A stretch of DNA of 64,000 bases from an uncultured Christensenella sp. GTDB lineage: Bacteria; Bacillota; Clostridia; Christensenellales; Pumilibacteraceae. Where the stretch lies: the NCBI GenBank assembly GCA_910578545.1, contig CAJTPT010000002.1, positions 1 through 64,000 on the forward strand. The letters run 5' to 3'. A program made the translations under genes and the position numbers. The notes under the pieces were generated by a model. It was not told the origin of the DNA, searched no databases, and worked only from the letters and a program-made list of their open reading frames with translations. Positions 24,113-32,620 of the stretch are shown one piece after another. The first letter of the stretch is position 1; each line of letters begins with the position of its first letter.

Positions 24113-24694
24113 ATGAAGCGGAAAATCAATGCTGTTATAATTATTACTTCGGCTATGTTTGGAGTAGGTATATCGATTATGAGTGTGGCGCTCATTTGCA
24201 TGTCGGCAGACATTCACATTTGGCATAAACTCATACCCAGAGCGATAGTATTTCTTATCGTTACCTCGGTGGTTTTCGTTTTTTCATTGGCGATACGGCA
24301 TTACTCTGCTAAAGCAGCCAAAACCCATGTTCCTACAATTCAAGCTGAAAATCCGCCTATGTTTGACAAAAAAGCAAAAGCGTCACGTTTTTGCGGTATT
24401 GCCGCTCTGGTTTGCTTTTATGTTGCACTGTCTTGTAACTTTGCATCGGGTCTATGTAGTGGTTTAGCGCAAAAGTTAACGTTTTTGTTTTGCGCGAATG
24501 CCGCTATAATCGCCGCTGTGTTAGCCATGGCATGGATATTGCTCGGTAAGTTTTCAACAGGGCAAAAATTCGCATTGTTGCACTTAATTTCAATCCCTAT
24601 TTTATTTATAATAATTACTATTGTGCTAATAGCATTTGTAGTCTTCTGTCTGTTTTACTTTATGCTTATGGTGTGGGCACATGGGGCTTTTTAA
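24113..24694 (+). CDS. Small integral membrane protein of unknown function
   Basis: The product has 193 residues from ATG 24113. Four or five hydrophobic segments (about 7-30, 40-62, 97-120, 128-148 and 162-190) separated by a short basic loop make it a membrane protein. I recognise no family. The start is placed after the promoter; the ribosome binding site is weak (GGA at 24102-24104). A strong terminator follows, so it is monocistronic. Confidence 0.5.
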   Translation: MKRKINAVIIITSAMFGVGISIMSVALICMSADIHIWHKLIPRAIVFLIVTSVVFVFSLAIRHYSAKAAKTHVPTIQAENPPMFDKKAKASRFCGIAALVCFYVALSCNFASGLCSGLAQKLTFLFCANAAIIAAVLAMAWILLGKFSTGQKFALLHLISIPILFIIITIVLIAFVVFCLFYFMLMVWAHGAF

Positions 24695-24721
24695 TTCGTT
24701 TTATGTTACTACCGCTCCACC

Positions 24722-24755
24722 AACAAAACCCCGTGCCGTAGGGCGGGGTTTTGTT
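24722..24755 (+). terminator. Strong terminator
   Basis: A perfect 12-bp stem AACAAAACCCCG / CGGGGTTTTGTT with a 10-base loop just after the membrane-protein gene. Confidence 0.8.
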
Positions 24756-25054
24756 ATTCTGTGGTGGTTCAACCATGCACGGCGAGGGTAGTTAGAAAGT
24801 TCAGTGCATGGTGCGCTAACCGCTTGTTCCGACCGAGTCAAACAGGTTTTATTATTCGGTTTCAGATAAAGTCCAATGCCGTTGATAACTTAGAACACAA
24901 AGATCGTGTGTGATTTCCGAGCACAATCCATCCTCGTTTAACAAAAATCGTCAATGAGTATAGGCATTGGCGATTTTTGCTTATTCAGTAGTCGCATATA
25001 ACTTTGACATAATCACGCAGAGGGGTGCAATTTATGATTAACGTCGGTTGTTTC
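24756..25054. other. Gene-free region with two further hairpins
   Basis: No gene is supported. Bases 24772-24812 contain a 9-bp inverted repeat ACCATGCAC / GTGCATGGT with a 23-base loop. Bases 24942-24979 form a 15-bp stem (one G-U pair) with an 8-base loop and a T-rich 3' arm, which looks like an orphan terminator. Confidence 0.45.
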
Positions 25055-25083
25055 TTGACATATTAATTAAGCGGTGATAAAAT
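25055..25083 (+). promoter_or_regulatory. Promoter of the SDR gene
   Basis: TTGACA (25055-25060), 17 bases, TAAAAT (25078-25083); CGGAGG follows before ATG 25115. Confidence 0.8.
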
Positions 25084-25114
25084 ATCAAAAAAGAGCAATC
25101 GGAGGTATTGGGTT

Positions 25115-25915
25115 ATGGATTTTTTCACGGGTAAAACGGTCATAATAACGGGCGCGGGGCGTGCCGTGCTTTCGGACGGGCGTTGCGGGTCGATAGGCTA
25201 CGGCATAGCTACGGCGTACGCCAAAGAGGGCGCAAACATAGTTATAACAGGGCGCAACGTAAAAAAGCTCGAGGACGCAAAAGCCGAGTTGGAGAGCAAG
25301 TACGGCATAAATGTGCTTACCGTTCAAGCCGATATCAAGGCAGGCGCGGATAATCTCGCACTTGCGGAAAGCGTTGTTAAACAGGCTGTGGAATCTTTTG
25401 GCGGAATACAAGTGCTTATAAACAACGCACAGGCTTCGGCGTCCGGCGTCACAATAGCCAATCACACAATTGACGACTTTAACCTTGCAATGTACTCGGG
25501 GCTGTATTCGACGTTTTGCTATATGAAGGCGTGCTACCCGTATCTTAAAGCAAGCAAGGGCTCGGTCATAAACTTCGCGTCCGGCGCGGGCTTGTTCGGA
25601 AACTACGGGCAATGCTCGTACGCCGCCGCAAAAGAGGGTATACGCGGTCTTACGCGTGTTGCCGCAACGGAATGGGGTCCCGACGGAATAAACGTCAACG
25701 TCGTTTGTCCGCTTGCTTGGACGGCTCAGCTCGAGCAGTTTGAAAAGGCGTATCCGCAGGCGTTTAAGGAAAACGTCAAAATGCCGCCCATGGGTCACTA
25801 TGGCGATTCCGAGCTCGAAATAGGCAGGGTGTGCGTTCAGCTTGCGTCGCCCGATTTTAAGTATATGTCGGGTGAAACTATCACGCTCGAAGGCGGAATG
25901 GGTTTAAGACCGTAA
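25115..25915 (+). CDS. Short-chain dehydrogenase/reductase
   Basis: The product has 266 residues. The Rossmann glycine motif is split by an insertion: TGAGRAVLSDGRCGSIGYG at residues 11-29. NNAQ replaces the usual NNAG, and YAAAK provides the catalytic Tyr-Lys pair with a preceding FASGAG serine segment. The protein ends in GGMGLRP, as usual for SDRs. It is an NAD(P)-dependent oxidoreductase of unknown substrate. It is monocistronic, with consensus promoter, GGAGG and a hairpin after it (about 25932-25970). The widened cofactor loop suggests a 3-oxoacyl-reductase-like or enoyl-reductase-like variant. Confidence 0.85.
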   Translation: MDFFTGKTVIITGAGRAVLSDGRCGSIGYGIATAYAKEGANIVITGRNVKKLEDAKAELESKYGINVLTVQADIKAGADNLALAESVVKQAVESFGGIQVLINNAQASASGVTIANHTIDDFNLAMYSGLYSTFCYMKACYPYLKASKGSVINFASGAGLFGNYGQCSYAAAKEGIRGLTRVAATEWGPDGINVNVVCPLAWTAQLEQFEKAYPQAFKENVKMPPMGHYGDSELEIGRVCVQLASPDFKYMSGETITLEGGMGLRP

Positions 25916-25989
25916 CGGTATTTAGCTACAAAATAAAAAAGGCACCGTGTAATTCCATGCAGTGTCTTTTTTTATTGCGGTAAGTGATT

Positions 25990-26709
25990 TTATTTATTAG
26001 GTGATACCTCGCGGATTATGGAAACCTCACCGGCATCGACCGCGATTTCCGCATTGCCGATGCGCACGATAAGCGTGCCGTCGGCCTCTATTCGGTCGGC
26101 AAAGCCTTGGACCTTAACGCCGTTGTAAATAAATCCGACCTGCTTGCCTATGTTGATACAAAGCTTGCTGTATCTTGCGTGATCGAAAGTGGCAATGGAT
26201 GCGCGGCGGATTTGGGTTAGAAGTCCGGTTACAAAGCCCGTGGCGCGACTCTCGGGAGCTTGTAGGGAAATGGCTACGTCGTTGAGCTTGGCTCTTACCA
26301 GCTCGATAGTCGGTGTGGCGTAGTTGATACCGACGCCCACAAGGTACTCGGCTTTACGCGGGGATTTACACAGAATGCCCGCCGCTTTTTTGTTTTTGTA
26401 CATTACGTCGTTGACCCATTTAAGGCTCGTTTGCATACCAAGAAGCGATTGCACGGTGTCGTGCACCGCAAGCCCGACAGCGGGCGTAAGCGTGTGCGGG
26501 TTGATGTACACACCTTGCAAGCGCATTACTATATACAGTCCGCCCGGAGGGGAGTAAAAAACATGATCGCCCCTTCCGACGCCGTTTTTTTGGCTGAGAG
26601 CAATAATGGCGTCGTTTTTGCCTATCTCGTCAAACGTGGAAATGCACGACTGTACGATTTTAATATTCATTCCTGTATGGAGTCGAATGAATTTCTCGTT
26701 AAGTAACAT
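25990..26709 (-). CDS. birA: Biotin-[acetyl-CoA-carboxylase] ligase, class I (no HTH)
   Basis: The product has 239 residues from ATG 26709. It contains the biotin ligase features: an STFDE start of the catalytic domain, the glycine/arginine loop GVGRGDHVFYSPPGGLY, and KWVNDVMYKNKKAAGILC. The DNA-binding helix-turn-helix of bifunctional BirA is absent, so it should only attach biotin and not repress transcription. The Arg-rich loop is shorter than in E. coli BirA. The upstream in-frame ATG at 26784 lies before the promoter (26735-26763) and is rejected. Divergent from tyrS. Confidence 0.85.
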   Translation of the reverse strand: MLLNEKFIRLHTGMNIKIVQSCISTFDEIGKNDAIIALSQKNGVGRGDHVFYSPPGGLYIVMRLQGVYINPHTLTPAVGLAVHDTVQSLLGMQTSLKWVNDVMYKNKKAAGILCKSPRKAEYLVGVGINYATPTIELVRAKLNDVAISLQAPESRATGFVTGLLTQIRRASIATFDHARYSKLCINIGKQVGFIYNGVKVQGFADRIEADGTLIVRIGNAEIAVDAGEVSIIREVSPNK

Positions 26710-26734
26710 ACGGGTGTTCAACCTCAATATATGT

Positions 26735-26763
26735 ATTATAATATATCGGTGCAAAAAAATCAA
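26735..26763 (-). promoter_or_regulatory. Promoter of birA
   Basis: On the minus strand: TTGATT, 17 bases, TATAAT (26740-26735). It fixes the start at 26709. Confidence 0.7.
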
Positions 26764-26867
26764 TATATATGCGAAAAAAAACATGGTGCAAATCTCGACA
26801 ATATTCGTCGTTGCAAAAGCCGATTGATTTTATGAAATACACGTTTGATTTTTTGACCGAAAAAGGG

Positions 26868-26896
26868 TTGATATTTATTAAAAAATGGTTTACAAT
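26868..26896 (+). promoter_or_regulatory. Promoter of the tyrS operon
   Basis: TTGATA (26868-26873), 17 bases, TACAAT (26891-26896), with GGAG eight bases before ATG 26932. The leader is only about 30 bases, so no T-box is present. Confidence 0.75.
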
Positions 26897-26931
26897 TAAG
26901 AGGTATAATTTTATTACTTCGGAGATTAATC

Positions 26932-28149
26932 ATGAAACAAAACGTTTTCGACATCCTAACGGACAGAGGCTTCGTCAAACAGACAGTGTACAAGGACGAG
27001 CTTTATAACCTTTTGGGCTCGCAGTCGGTAACGTTTTATTGCGGCTTCGACCCGACGGCTGACAGCCTGCACATCGGACACTTTATTCCGCTGATGGTCG
27101 CTTCCATTATGCAAAAGGCGGGGCACAAGCCTATACTTCTTGTCGGCGGCGGCACCGCCATGATAGGCGACCCGTCCGGGCGTAACGACATGCGGCAAAT
27201 GATGACGCGCGAAACAATCGATGGATACGTTCAAAAGCTCAAGCCGCAGCTCGAGCGGTTTGTCAGCTTCGAGGGCGAGAATGCGGCGCGGATAGTAAAC
27301 AATGCCGATTGGCTGTGCAATCTCAATTATATCGACTTTTTGCGCGATTACGGCGCGTACTTATCTGTCAACAAAATGCTCACCGCCGACTGCTTTAAAA
27401 CGCGGCTCGAGAAGGGCTTGAGCTTTTTGGAATTTAACTACATGCCCATGCAGGCATATGACTTTTTGCGGCTGTTCAGCGATTACAACTGCGTACTCGA
27501 AATCGGCGGCAACGATCAGTGGAGCAACATTCTTGCCGGCGCCGACTTTATTCGCCGTGCGCTCAGAAAAGACGCGTACGCGCTTACCTGTGCGCTGCTC
27601 GAAACCAAGGACGGCAAAAAGATGGGCAAGACCCAAAAGGGCGCGCTGTGGCTTGATCCCAATAAGACCGCGCCGTACGAGATGTACCAGTACTTCCGCA
27701 ACGTTGACGACGAGGAAGTGGAAAACTGCTTGAGAATGTTGACGTACCTCGAGCTCGATGAAATCAAAGAGCTTTGCGCGCACCGTGACGAGCGTATCAA
27801 CAACGCCAAAAAGCGGCTCGCGTACGAGGTGGTAAAGATAATCCACGGCGAAGCGGCGGCAAATGACGCTCAGTCGCAGGCGCAAGCGGCGTTCGAGGGC
27901 GGCTCGGCTGAAATGCCCACCGTCACAATCGATGCAGGACTCGATAGCGGCATACTCGACGTAATGGTCGCGTGCAAGGTGTGTGCTTCCAAAGGCGAGG
28001 CGCGGCGGCTTATCGAGGGCGGCGGCGTTAAAATAGATGACAAAAAGGTGAGTGACGTTACCGGCAAGGTGTCCGACTACGCAGGCGGCGGCGAATTCGT
28101 GCTTTGCAAGGGCAAAAAGACCAGAATCAAGGTCGTTTTGCAAAAGTAA
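26932..28149 (+). CDS. tyrS: Tyrosyl-tRNA synthetase
   Basis: The product has 405 residues. Class I synthetase signatures are present: HIGH at residues 47-50 (FDPTADSLHIGHFIPLM) and the KMSKS-loop equivalent KMGKT (DGKKMGKTQKGALWL). The C-terminal S4-like RNA-binding domain (…GEARRLIEGGGVKIDDKKVSD…) is intact. It charges tRNA-Tyr; a tRNA-Tyr gene lies at 19365-19449. The yigZ gene starts in its stop codon (TAATG). Assignment secure. Confidence 0.98.
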   Translation: MKQNVFDILTDRGFVKQTVYKDELYNLLGSQSVTFYCGFDPTADSLHIGHFIPLMVASIMQKAGHKPILLVGGGTAMIGDPSGRNDMRQMMTRETIDGYVQKLKPQLERFVSFEGENAARIVNNADWLCNLNYIDFLRDYGAYLSVNKMLTADCFKTRLEKGLSFLEFNYMPMQAYDFLRLFSDYNCVLEIGGNDQWSNILAGADFIRRALRKDAYALTCALLETKDGKKMGKTQKGALWLDPNKTAPYEMYQYFRNVDDEEVENCLRMLTYLELDEIKELCAHRDERINNAKKRLAYEVVKIIHGEAAANDAQSQAQAAFEGGSAEMPTVTIDAGLDSGILDVMVACKVCASKGEARRLIEGGGVKIDDKKVSDVTGKVSDYAGGGEFVLCKGKKTRIKVVLQK

Positions 28150-28757
28150 TGATAAATTGCGTTAACGAAGGCAAATACGAGCTTGTAATCAAGCGTTCGA
28201 CCTTTATCGCGTTTTCCAAGCATATAGAAACGAGAGAGCAGGCAAAAAGCTTTGTTGATTCGCTCAAAGCCGAGCATCGCGACGCCCGTCACGTTTGCTA
28301 CGCGTATATCGCGGACGAAAAGGGCGACGACTTTGGTTACGACGACAACGGCGAACCGTCGGGTACGGCGGGTAAGCCTATATATTCGGCACTGGAGTCG
28401 GTCGGTGCGCGCAAAACGTGTATTGCGGTGGTGCGGTACTTTGGCGGTATTAAGCTGGGTGCTGGCGGACTTACGCGCGCGTATAGACGGAGTGCGGCGG
28501 ATTTGATAGAATCGGTTGGGCTCAGCAAGGCCGAGCGCCGCGCAGTTTACGGCATATGCTGTGACAGCGATACGTACAAGCGTGCGGCGGCGGCGCTTCG
28601 CAAGCTGTCGTGCGATATAGAACAAATCAAATACGATGCCAAGGTCAATGCCGTTGTATGCGTTGCGATTGAATGCGAAGCCGAGTTTGTATCGGCGCTA
28701 AACTCGCTCGGTGTGGAAACGGTAAAGGACGGCGAGCGTTACGCTTATTTACATTAA
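28149..28757 (+). CDS. yigZ: YigZ/IMPACT family protein
   Basis: The product has 202 residues. The family core is visible as RDARHVCYAYIADEKGDDFGYDDNGEPSGTAGKPIYSAL and VVRYFGGIKLGAGGLTRAYRRSAADLI. The C-terminal ~70 residues fit the usual ferredoxin-like extension. Bacterial members are ribosome- or translation-associated by fold, but no activity is firmly established. It is translationally coupled to tyrS by TAATG. Confidence 0.92.
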   Translation: MINCVNEGKYELVIKRSTFIAFSKHIETREQAKSFVDSLKAEHRDARHVCYAYIADEKGDDFGYDDNGEPSGTAGKPIYSALESVGARKTCIAVVRYFGGIKLGAGGLTRAYRRSAADLIESVGLSKAERRAVYGICCDSDTYKRAAAALRKLSCDIEQIKYDAKVNAVVCVAIECEAEFVSALNSLGVETVKDGERYAYLH

Positions 28758-28771
28758 AACACGGGTGGATA

Positions 28772-29716
28772 ATGCAAAACGAGTTTTTAAAAGAAAAAAT
28801 CAAGCAGTTATGCGGACTTGATGTGTCAGTCGTCGAGTTGCCCGCAGATTTGCCCGTGGACGGTATTTTGCAGAACGGAAAAAGCCGTACGACCGTTTTT
28901 TCGGTCAAGTACGACGGAAAGCAAACCGCGCTCGAAATATCGGGAAGCGACGACGCCCAACGCGCGCTTGCATTGCTCGTTCGCGAATTTGTGGGTGGAT
29001 TAACGCCGGAAAATCCCGTAAAAGCTTTTCTGGAGGGAACGGGCGGAATACCTCAGGGCGTACACGTCGGCAAGTCCGACTATTACGTTTTTGCCGTATA
29101 CGCCAAGGCGAGGACGACCGCCGTACTCGAGTACCTTACAACCATGTCGGTTGCGCGCGATTTTGTGGCGGACATGACCGAGGGTATAGTCGCGTTTTGC
29201 AAGGCTGTCGATAACGATATCGACTACCGCTCCGCGGGCGAGTTTGCCGAGGTATTAAAGGAAAACCTCTCCGAGGAAATTAAGGACGGCGTAAAAATCG
29301 GCGTTGGCGGGGTAGCGCACGGTGTATCCGAGTTGCCGTCGTATTACGCTAACGCGCGTGCGGCATTAGTCGGCGGCGCGGAATTCGACCCGACAAACGA
29401 CATCTATTCGTTTAAGGAATACGCGCTTATTAAAACGCTGTCCGCTCTTTCCAACGCAGATAAGGAACGGTACGTTAAGACGGTTTTGGATAGGTCGTAC
29501 CGCGAGGTGCTTTCCGATACAGAACTTATAACGGCCGCCGATGCTTTTATAAAGCATTCGCTAAACGTGTCAGAGGCGAGCCGCAACATGTACGTTCACC
29601 GCAACACGCTCATTTACAGACTTGACAAAATAGAAAAAATGACAGGTCTGAATATCCGCTACTTCAACGACGCAATGACCTTCCGTGTCGCCTGCCTTGT
29701 GTACAAAATGCTGTAA
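28772..29716 (+). CDS. PucR/CdaR-type transcriptional regulator
   Basis: The product has 314 residues. The C-terminal SEASRNMYVHRNTLIYRLDKIEKMTGLNIRYFNDAMTFRVACLVYKML is the PucR-type helix-turn-helix (HTH_30). The middle (about 150-250, KIGVGGVAHGVSELPSYYANARAAL) matches the GGDEF-like domain of CdaR. The N-terminal ligand domain is not one I can name. The effector is unknown. It follows yigZ by 14 bases and is likely in the tyrS operon. The start at 28772 has a weak GGTGG site; longer frames overlap yigZ. Confidence 0.85.
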   Translation: MQNEFLKEKIKQLCGLDVSVVELPADLPVDGILQNGKSRTTVFSVKYDGKQTALEISGSDDAQRALALLVREFVGGLTPENPVKAFLEGTGGIPQGVHVGKSDYYVFAVYAKARTTAVLEYLTTMSVARDFVADMTEGIVAFCKAVDNDIDYRSAGEFAEVLKENLSEEIKDGVKIGVGGVAHGVSELPSYYANARAALVGGAEFDPTNDIYSFKEYALIKTLSALSNADKERYVKTVLDRSYREVLSDTELITAADAFIKHSLNVSEASRNMYVHRNTLIYRLDKIEKMTGLNIRYFNDAMTFRVACLVYKML

Positions 29717-29721
29717 ACGGG

Positions 29722-29964
29722 CTATCGCCGCGCACGCTTTTGACTGTCAAAGTATTTTATAATCATCCCCAACGTTTGTGCGGGGATGATTTTTTTAAGC
29801 GTAGCGTACAGATCGACCGACGGCTTTTTTTGCTCGTCGTACATCTGCGTAATAAGAGTGCCGAGCGCGGCGGGGTCGGGATTTTCGGTCAGCTTGAGTA
29901 GCGCTTTTTCGCGTTCGCCGAGCTTGTTTTTAAGTAGCAGCGGAAGCATTTGTTTAATATCCAT
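29722..29964 (-). CDS. Hypothetical helical protein, 80 residues
   Basis: The product is helical and charged (MDIKQMLPLLLKNKLGEREKAL…). I do not recognise it. AAAGGAG lies seven bases before the ATG on the minus strand, which supports a real gene. It is convergent with the PucR-type gene, ending six bases away from it, and divergent from the next small gene. Confidence 0.55.
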   Translation of the reverse strand: MDIKQMLPLLLKNKLGEREKALLKLTENPDPAALGTLITQMYDEQKKPSVDLYATLKKIIPAQTLGMIIKYFDSQKRARR

Positions 29965-30024
29965 ATTGGCTCCTTTGGAACAAATTACGTATTGCGTTCA
30001 TACAATAATCGAGTGGAGGGAAGT

Positions 30025-30303
30025 ATGCGTAGTATAAGAGATATTGGTAAAAAATCGAGCGAGAGCGGCACGACGGACGGCGGAAGCCTGCGCGATGAAT
30101 TGGGCGCGGTCGCAGCCAAGTACGAGGGGCGGACGGAGGAAGAACTTATGCAGGAGCTTCGCAAAAAGGTTGCGTCGGCTAAGCATGACGGCAGTTTTTC
30201 GGCAGAACAGCTTGAAAGCTTTGCCGCAATGGTTTCGCCGAACCTTGACGAAAGCATGCGCGAAAAACTTATTTCGCTAGTTAAAATGATAGAGTCGTAC
30301 TGA
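30025..30303 (+). CDS. Hypothetical helical protein, 92 residues
   Basis: The product is an acidic and helical protein with a Ser/Gly-rich N-terminus and EEELMQELRKKVASA in the middle. I do not recognise a family. GGAGGG directly precedes ATG 30025, so the start is well supported; the longer frame from 29950 has none. It ends one base before the convergent aminotransferase gene. Confidence 0.55.
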   Translation: MRSIRDIGKKSSESGTTDGGSLRDELGAVAAKYEGRTEEELMQELRKKVASAKHDGSFSAEQLESFAAMVSPNLDESMREKLISLVKMIESY

Positions 30304-30304
30304 G

Positions 30305-31426
30305 TTACTTACATATCTCGTGCATGGCTTTTAAAAAGAACTCGACTTCACCGACGTTGTTGTCGTACGATAGCGAAACGCGCACAACGCCGCGGTCGAG
30401 CGTGCCCAAAAATTTGTGACAAAGCGGCGCGCACTGAAGTCCGCAACGCACGGCAATATCGTATTGGTCGTTTAATATATCGCCGACGGGCGCGGCGTTC
30501 ATGCCGTTCACATTAAAGCTTATAATGTTGGGCAGGGTGTTGTACTTACCGTATATCTTTACGTTGGGTAACTTACCAAGCTCGTTTTTGAGTAAATCGC
30601 CGCAGTGGGCGAGATTTCGTCTTGTCGCCAACGACAGATTAAGATTGTGATTGATTGCGGCGATAAGCGCGAATATCGAGTGTACCGGCAGAGTGCCGCT
30701 TTCAAACCCTTCCGGAAAATCGGTAGGCTGATACAGCGAGTGCGACTGCGTGCCGGTGCCGCCGTACCTAAGCGGCGCAAGTTGCGGGTTGCCGCGCACG
30801 CACAGGCACCCGATTCCTTGCGGTCCGTGCAACCCTTTGTGCGGCGCAAAGCAAAGAAAGTTACAGCCTATTTCTCGCATGTTTACGTCCAAGTATCCGA
30901 CCGATTGCGCGCCGTCTATCAAGAATAGGATAGAGTGCCGCCGCGCGATTCCGCCTATCTGCGTCACTGGCGCGACCGCCCCCGTCACGTTGGAAGCGTG
31001 GTTGACGGCAATAAGATAGGTGTTCGGCTTGATCGCGCGCTCGATATCGGCAGGGTCTATAATGCCGTGCGAGTTGGGTCTGACCGCCGTGTAAGTAACG
31101 CCCATGCGCCGTCCGAGCTCTTCCAGCGGGCGGAGAGTACTGTTGTGCTCGTATATGGTCGTAATCACGTGACCGCCCTTTTTTGCAGTACCGAACAGCA
31201 CTGTGTTAAGCGCGTCGGTGCAGTTAAAGGTAAACGCCACGTCATCGCAATATGTTAGCTTTTTTACCGCTTTACGTGCTTCGAACAACAGCGTAGCCGC
31301 CTTTATCGACGAGCTGTGACTTCCGCGCCCTGCGTTGGCGCACAAGTGCGAAAGTGCGTATTTATCGGCGTTTATCACGCAGTCGGGTTTTGTGATTGTG
31401 GTAGCGGCGTTATCGAAATAAATCAT
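30305..31426 (-). CDS. Class V aminotransferase, cysteine desulfurase-like
   Basis: The product has 373 residues. It starts MIYFDNAATT, the class V signature. The PLP region includes NHASNVTGAVAPV, LIDGAQSVGYLDVNM and the Schiff-base lysine in FCFAPHKGLHGPQGIG. A Cys-rich segment VRCGLQCAPLCHKFLG near residue 330 supplies the candidate catalytic cysteine. This layout fits the SufS/CsdA-like branch that frequently accompanies DUF3343 Se/S-carrier proteins, and such a gene is divergent at 31609. It probably releases sulfur or selenium from Cys/Sec for a dedicated carrier rather than general Fe-S assembly, which is inference. Start 31426 is chosen as the first Met giving the family N-terminus. 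Confidence 0.85.
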   Translation of the reverse strand: MIYFDNAATTITKPDCVINADKYALSHLCANAGRGSHSSSIKAATLLFEARKAVKKLTYCDDVAFTFNCTDALNTVLFGTAKKGGHVITTIYEHNSTLRPLEELGRRMGVTYTAVRPNSHGIIDPADIERAIKPNTYLIAVNHASNVTGAVAPVTQIGGIARRHSILFLIDGAQSVGYLDVNMREIGCNFLCFAPHKGLHGPQGIGCLCVRGNPQLAPLRYGGTGTQSHSLYQPTDFPEGFESGTLPVHSIFALIAAINHNLNLSLATRRNLAHCGDLLKNELGKLPNVKIYGKYNTLPNIISFNVNGMNAAPVGDILNDQYDIAVRCGLQCAPLCHKFLGTLDRGVVRVSLSYDNNVGEVEFFLKAMHEICK

Positions 31427-31608
31427 GACAGAAAGCACTCCCGGGTCATATAACGAAAGTAGGACCGTTATTTTTCGAGGAGCCGTTTTGCACCCCGATA
31501 ACAAATTCGGCAGACTACCCCGTACGGCAAAAAGGGCGGGGTAAAGACGCCTAATTTATTAAATGCGAAATTTGACGGTTTAGAACAATAAAGAGGAAAA
31601 AAACGCAT

Positions 31609-31857
31609 ATGTATTACATTTTTTCATTTTCTTCGCGAAACAGTGCGCTTAAGTTTGCCGACGCAGTAAACTTGATGGGTGGAAAGACCAAACTTGTAAA
31701 CGCTCCCGTCAATCACGCGGGGTGCGGACTGGCCGTCAGATGCAACGACTACAACCTTTGCCAAAACGTACTTAATTGCGGACACTACGCCGCACTCCGT
31801 GACATCTACTCGTTTGACGGTCAAACATATAAAATGCTGTACAGCACGACGAATTGA
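31609..31857 (+). CDS. DUF3343 (putative Se/S carrier-like) protein
   Basis: The product has 82 residues. YIFSFSSRNSALKFADAVNLMGG and a VNAPVNHAGCGLAVRC motif (Cys-Gly-Leu with a second Cys) match DUF3343 proteins, which have been proposed to carry sulfur or selenium on the conserved cysteine. It lies divergent to a cysteine desulfurase-like gene and was the reason to connect the two. The ribosome binding site AGAGGAAAAAA is good. Role is inferred. Confidence 0.75.
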   Translation: MYYIFSFSSRNSALKFADAVNLMGGKTKLVNAPVNHAGCGLAVRCNDYNLCQNVLNCGHYAALRDIYSFDGQTYKMLYSTTN

Positions 31858-31867
31858 AAAAATATTG

Positions 31868-31896
31868 TTTACATTTATCGGATAATGTGTTATACT
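31868..31896 (+). promoter_or_regulatory. Promoter of the nth-obg operon
   Basis: TTTACA (31868-31873), 17 bases, TATACT (31891-31896). The leader to nth is about 80 bases and has no obvious ribosome binding site. Confidence 0.65.
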
Positions 31897-31981
31897 TTAG
31901 CCATGCGGCGTTTAGGCTTTTGGAGTTCGAGCGCCACATGGCTACATTGATTATTAACGCAAGAACGGAACGCATTGACAG

Positions 31982-32620
31982 ATGAACGAACAGCTGCTGG
32001 AACAACTTAAACAGACATATCCCGACGCGACGTGCGAGCTACGCTACGCCGACGAGTTTCAGTTGCTGATTGCTGTCATTTTGAGCGCTCAGTGCACGGA
32101 CAAGCGCGTCAACGTGGTTACCGAACGACTCTTTAAAGCCGCGTCCACGCCGCAGGAAATCTGCGATATGGAACTTCCCGTATTGGAAGAGTATATCAGA
32201 AGCTGTGGATTGTACAAGAACAAGGCGGCAAATATAAAGGCGTGCTGCCGCGATTTGGTGGAAAAGCATAACGGACAAGTTCCGCGAACGATGGACGAGC
32301 TTACCGCGCTACCGGGCGTGGGGCGCAAGACCGCCAACGTAATGCTTAGCGTTGCGTTCGGCCAGCCGGCGATCGCGGTTGATACGCACGTATTCCGCGT
32401 GTCGCACAGACTGGGGTTGTCCGACGGAAATACGCCCGATGCGGTGGAAAAGGATTTGTGCGCGGCGTTCGAGCCGAAAGACTACCGCGACGTACATTTT
32501 TTGATAATTAAGCACGGCAGAGATTGCTGTCACGCGCGCAACCCCGAGTGCGAAAACTGCTCGGTAAACGGGCTGTGCGCAACCTACGTAACCGAACAAA
32601 GCAGGAAATCATGTTTATAG
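31982..32620 (+). CDS. nth: Endonuclease III (DNA glycosylase/AP lyase)
   Basis: The product has 212 residues, typical for Nth. The helix-hairpin-helix LPGVGRKTANVMLSVAFG with catalytic Lys and the following VDTHVFRVSHRLGL with catalytic Asp are intact. Four cysteines, C-x6-C-x2-C-x5-C (CHARNPECENCSVNGLC), bind the [4Fe-4S] cluster. It excises oxidised pyrimidines. obg starts inside its last 10 bases, making it the first gene of a long operon. No clear ribosome binding site. Confidence 0.97.
   Translation: MNEQLLEQLKQTYPDATCELRYADEFQLLIAVILSAQCTDKRVNVVTERLFKAASTPQEICDMELPVLEEYIRSCGLYKNKAANIKACCRDLVEKHNGQVPRTMDELTALPGVGRKTANVMLSVAFGQPAIAVDTHVFRVSHRLGLSDGNTPDAVEKDLCAAFEPKDYRDVHFLIIKHGRDCCHARNPECENCSVNGLCATYVTEQSRKSCL

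Noticed and set aside
26897..26931. T-box riboswitch before tyrS
   Set aside because: The leader after the promoter is only about 30 bases, far too short for a T-box.
27361..28143. 260-codon minus-strand frame opposite tyrS
   Set aside because: It is antisense to a clearly conserved synthetase and has no start signal.
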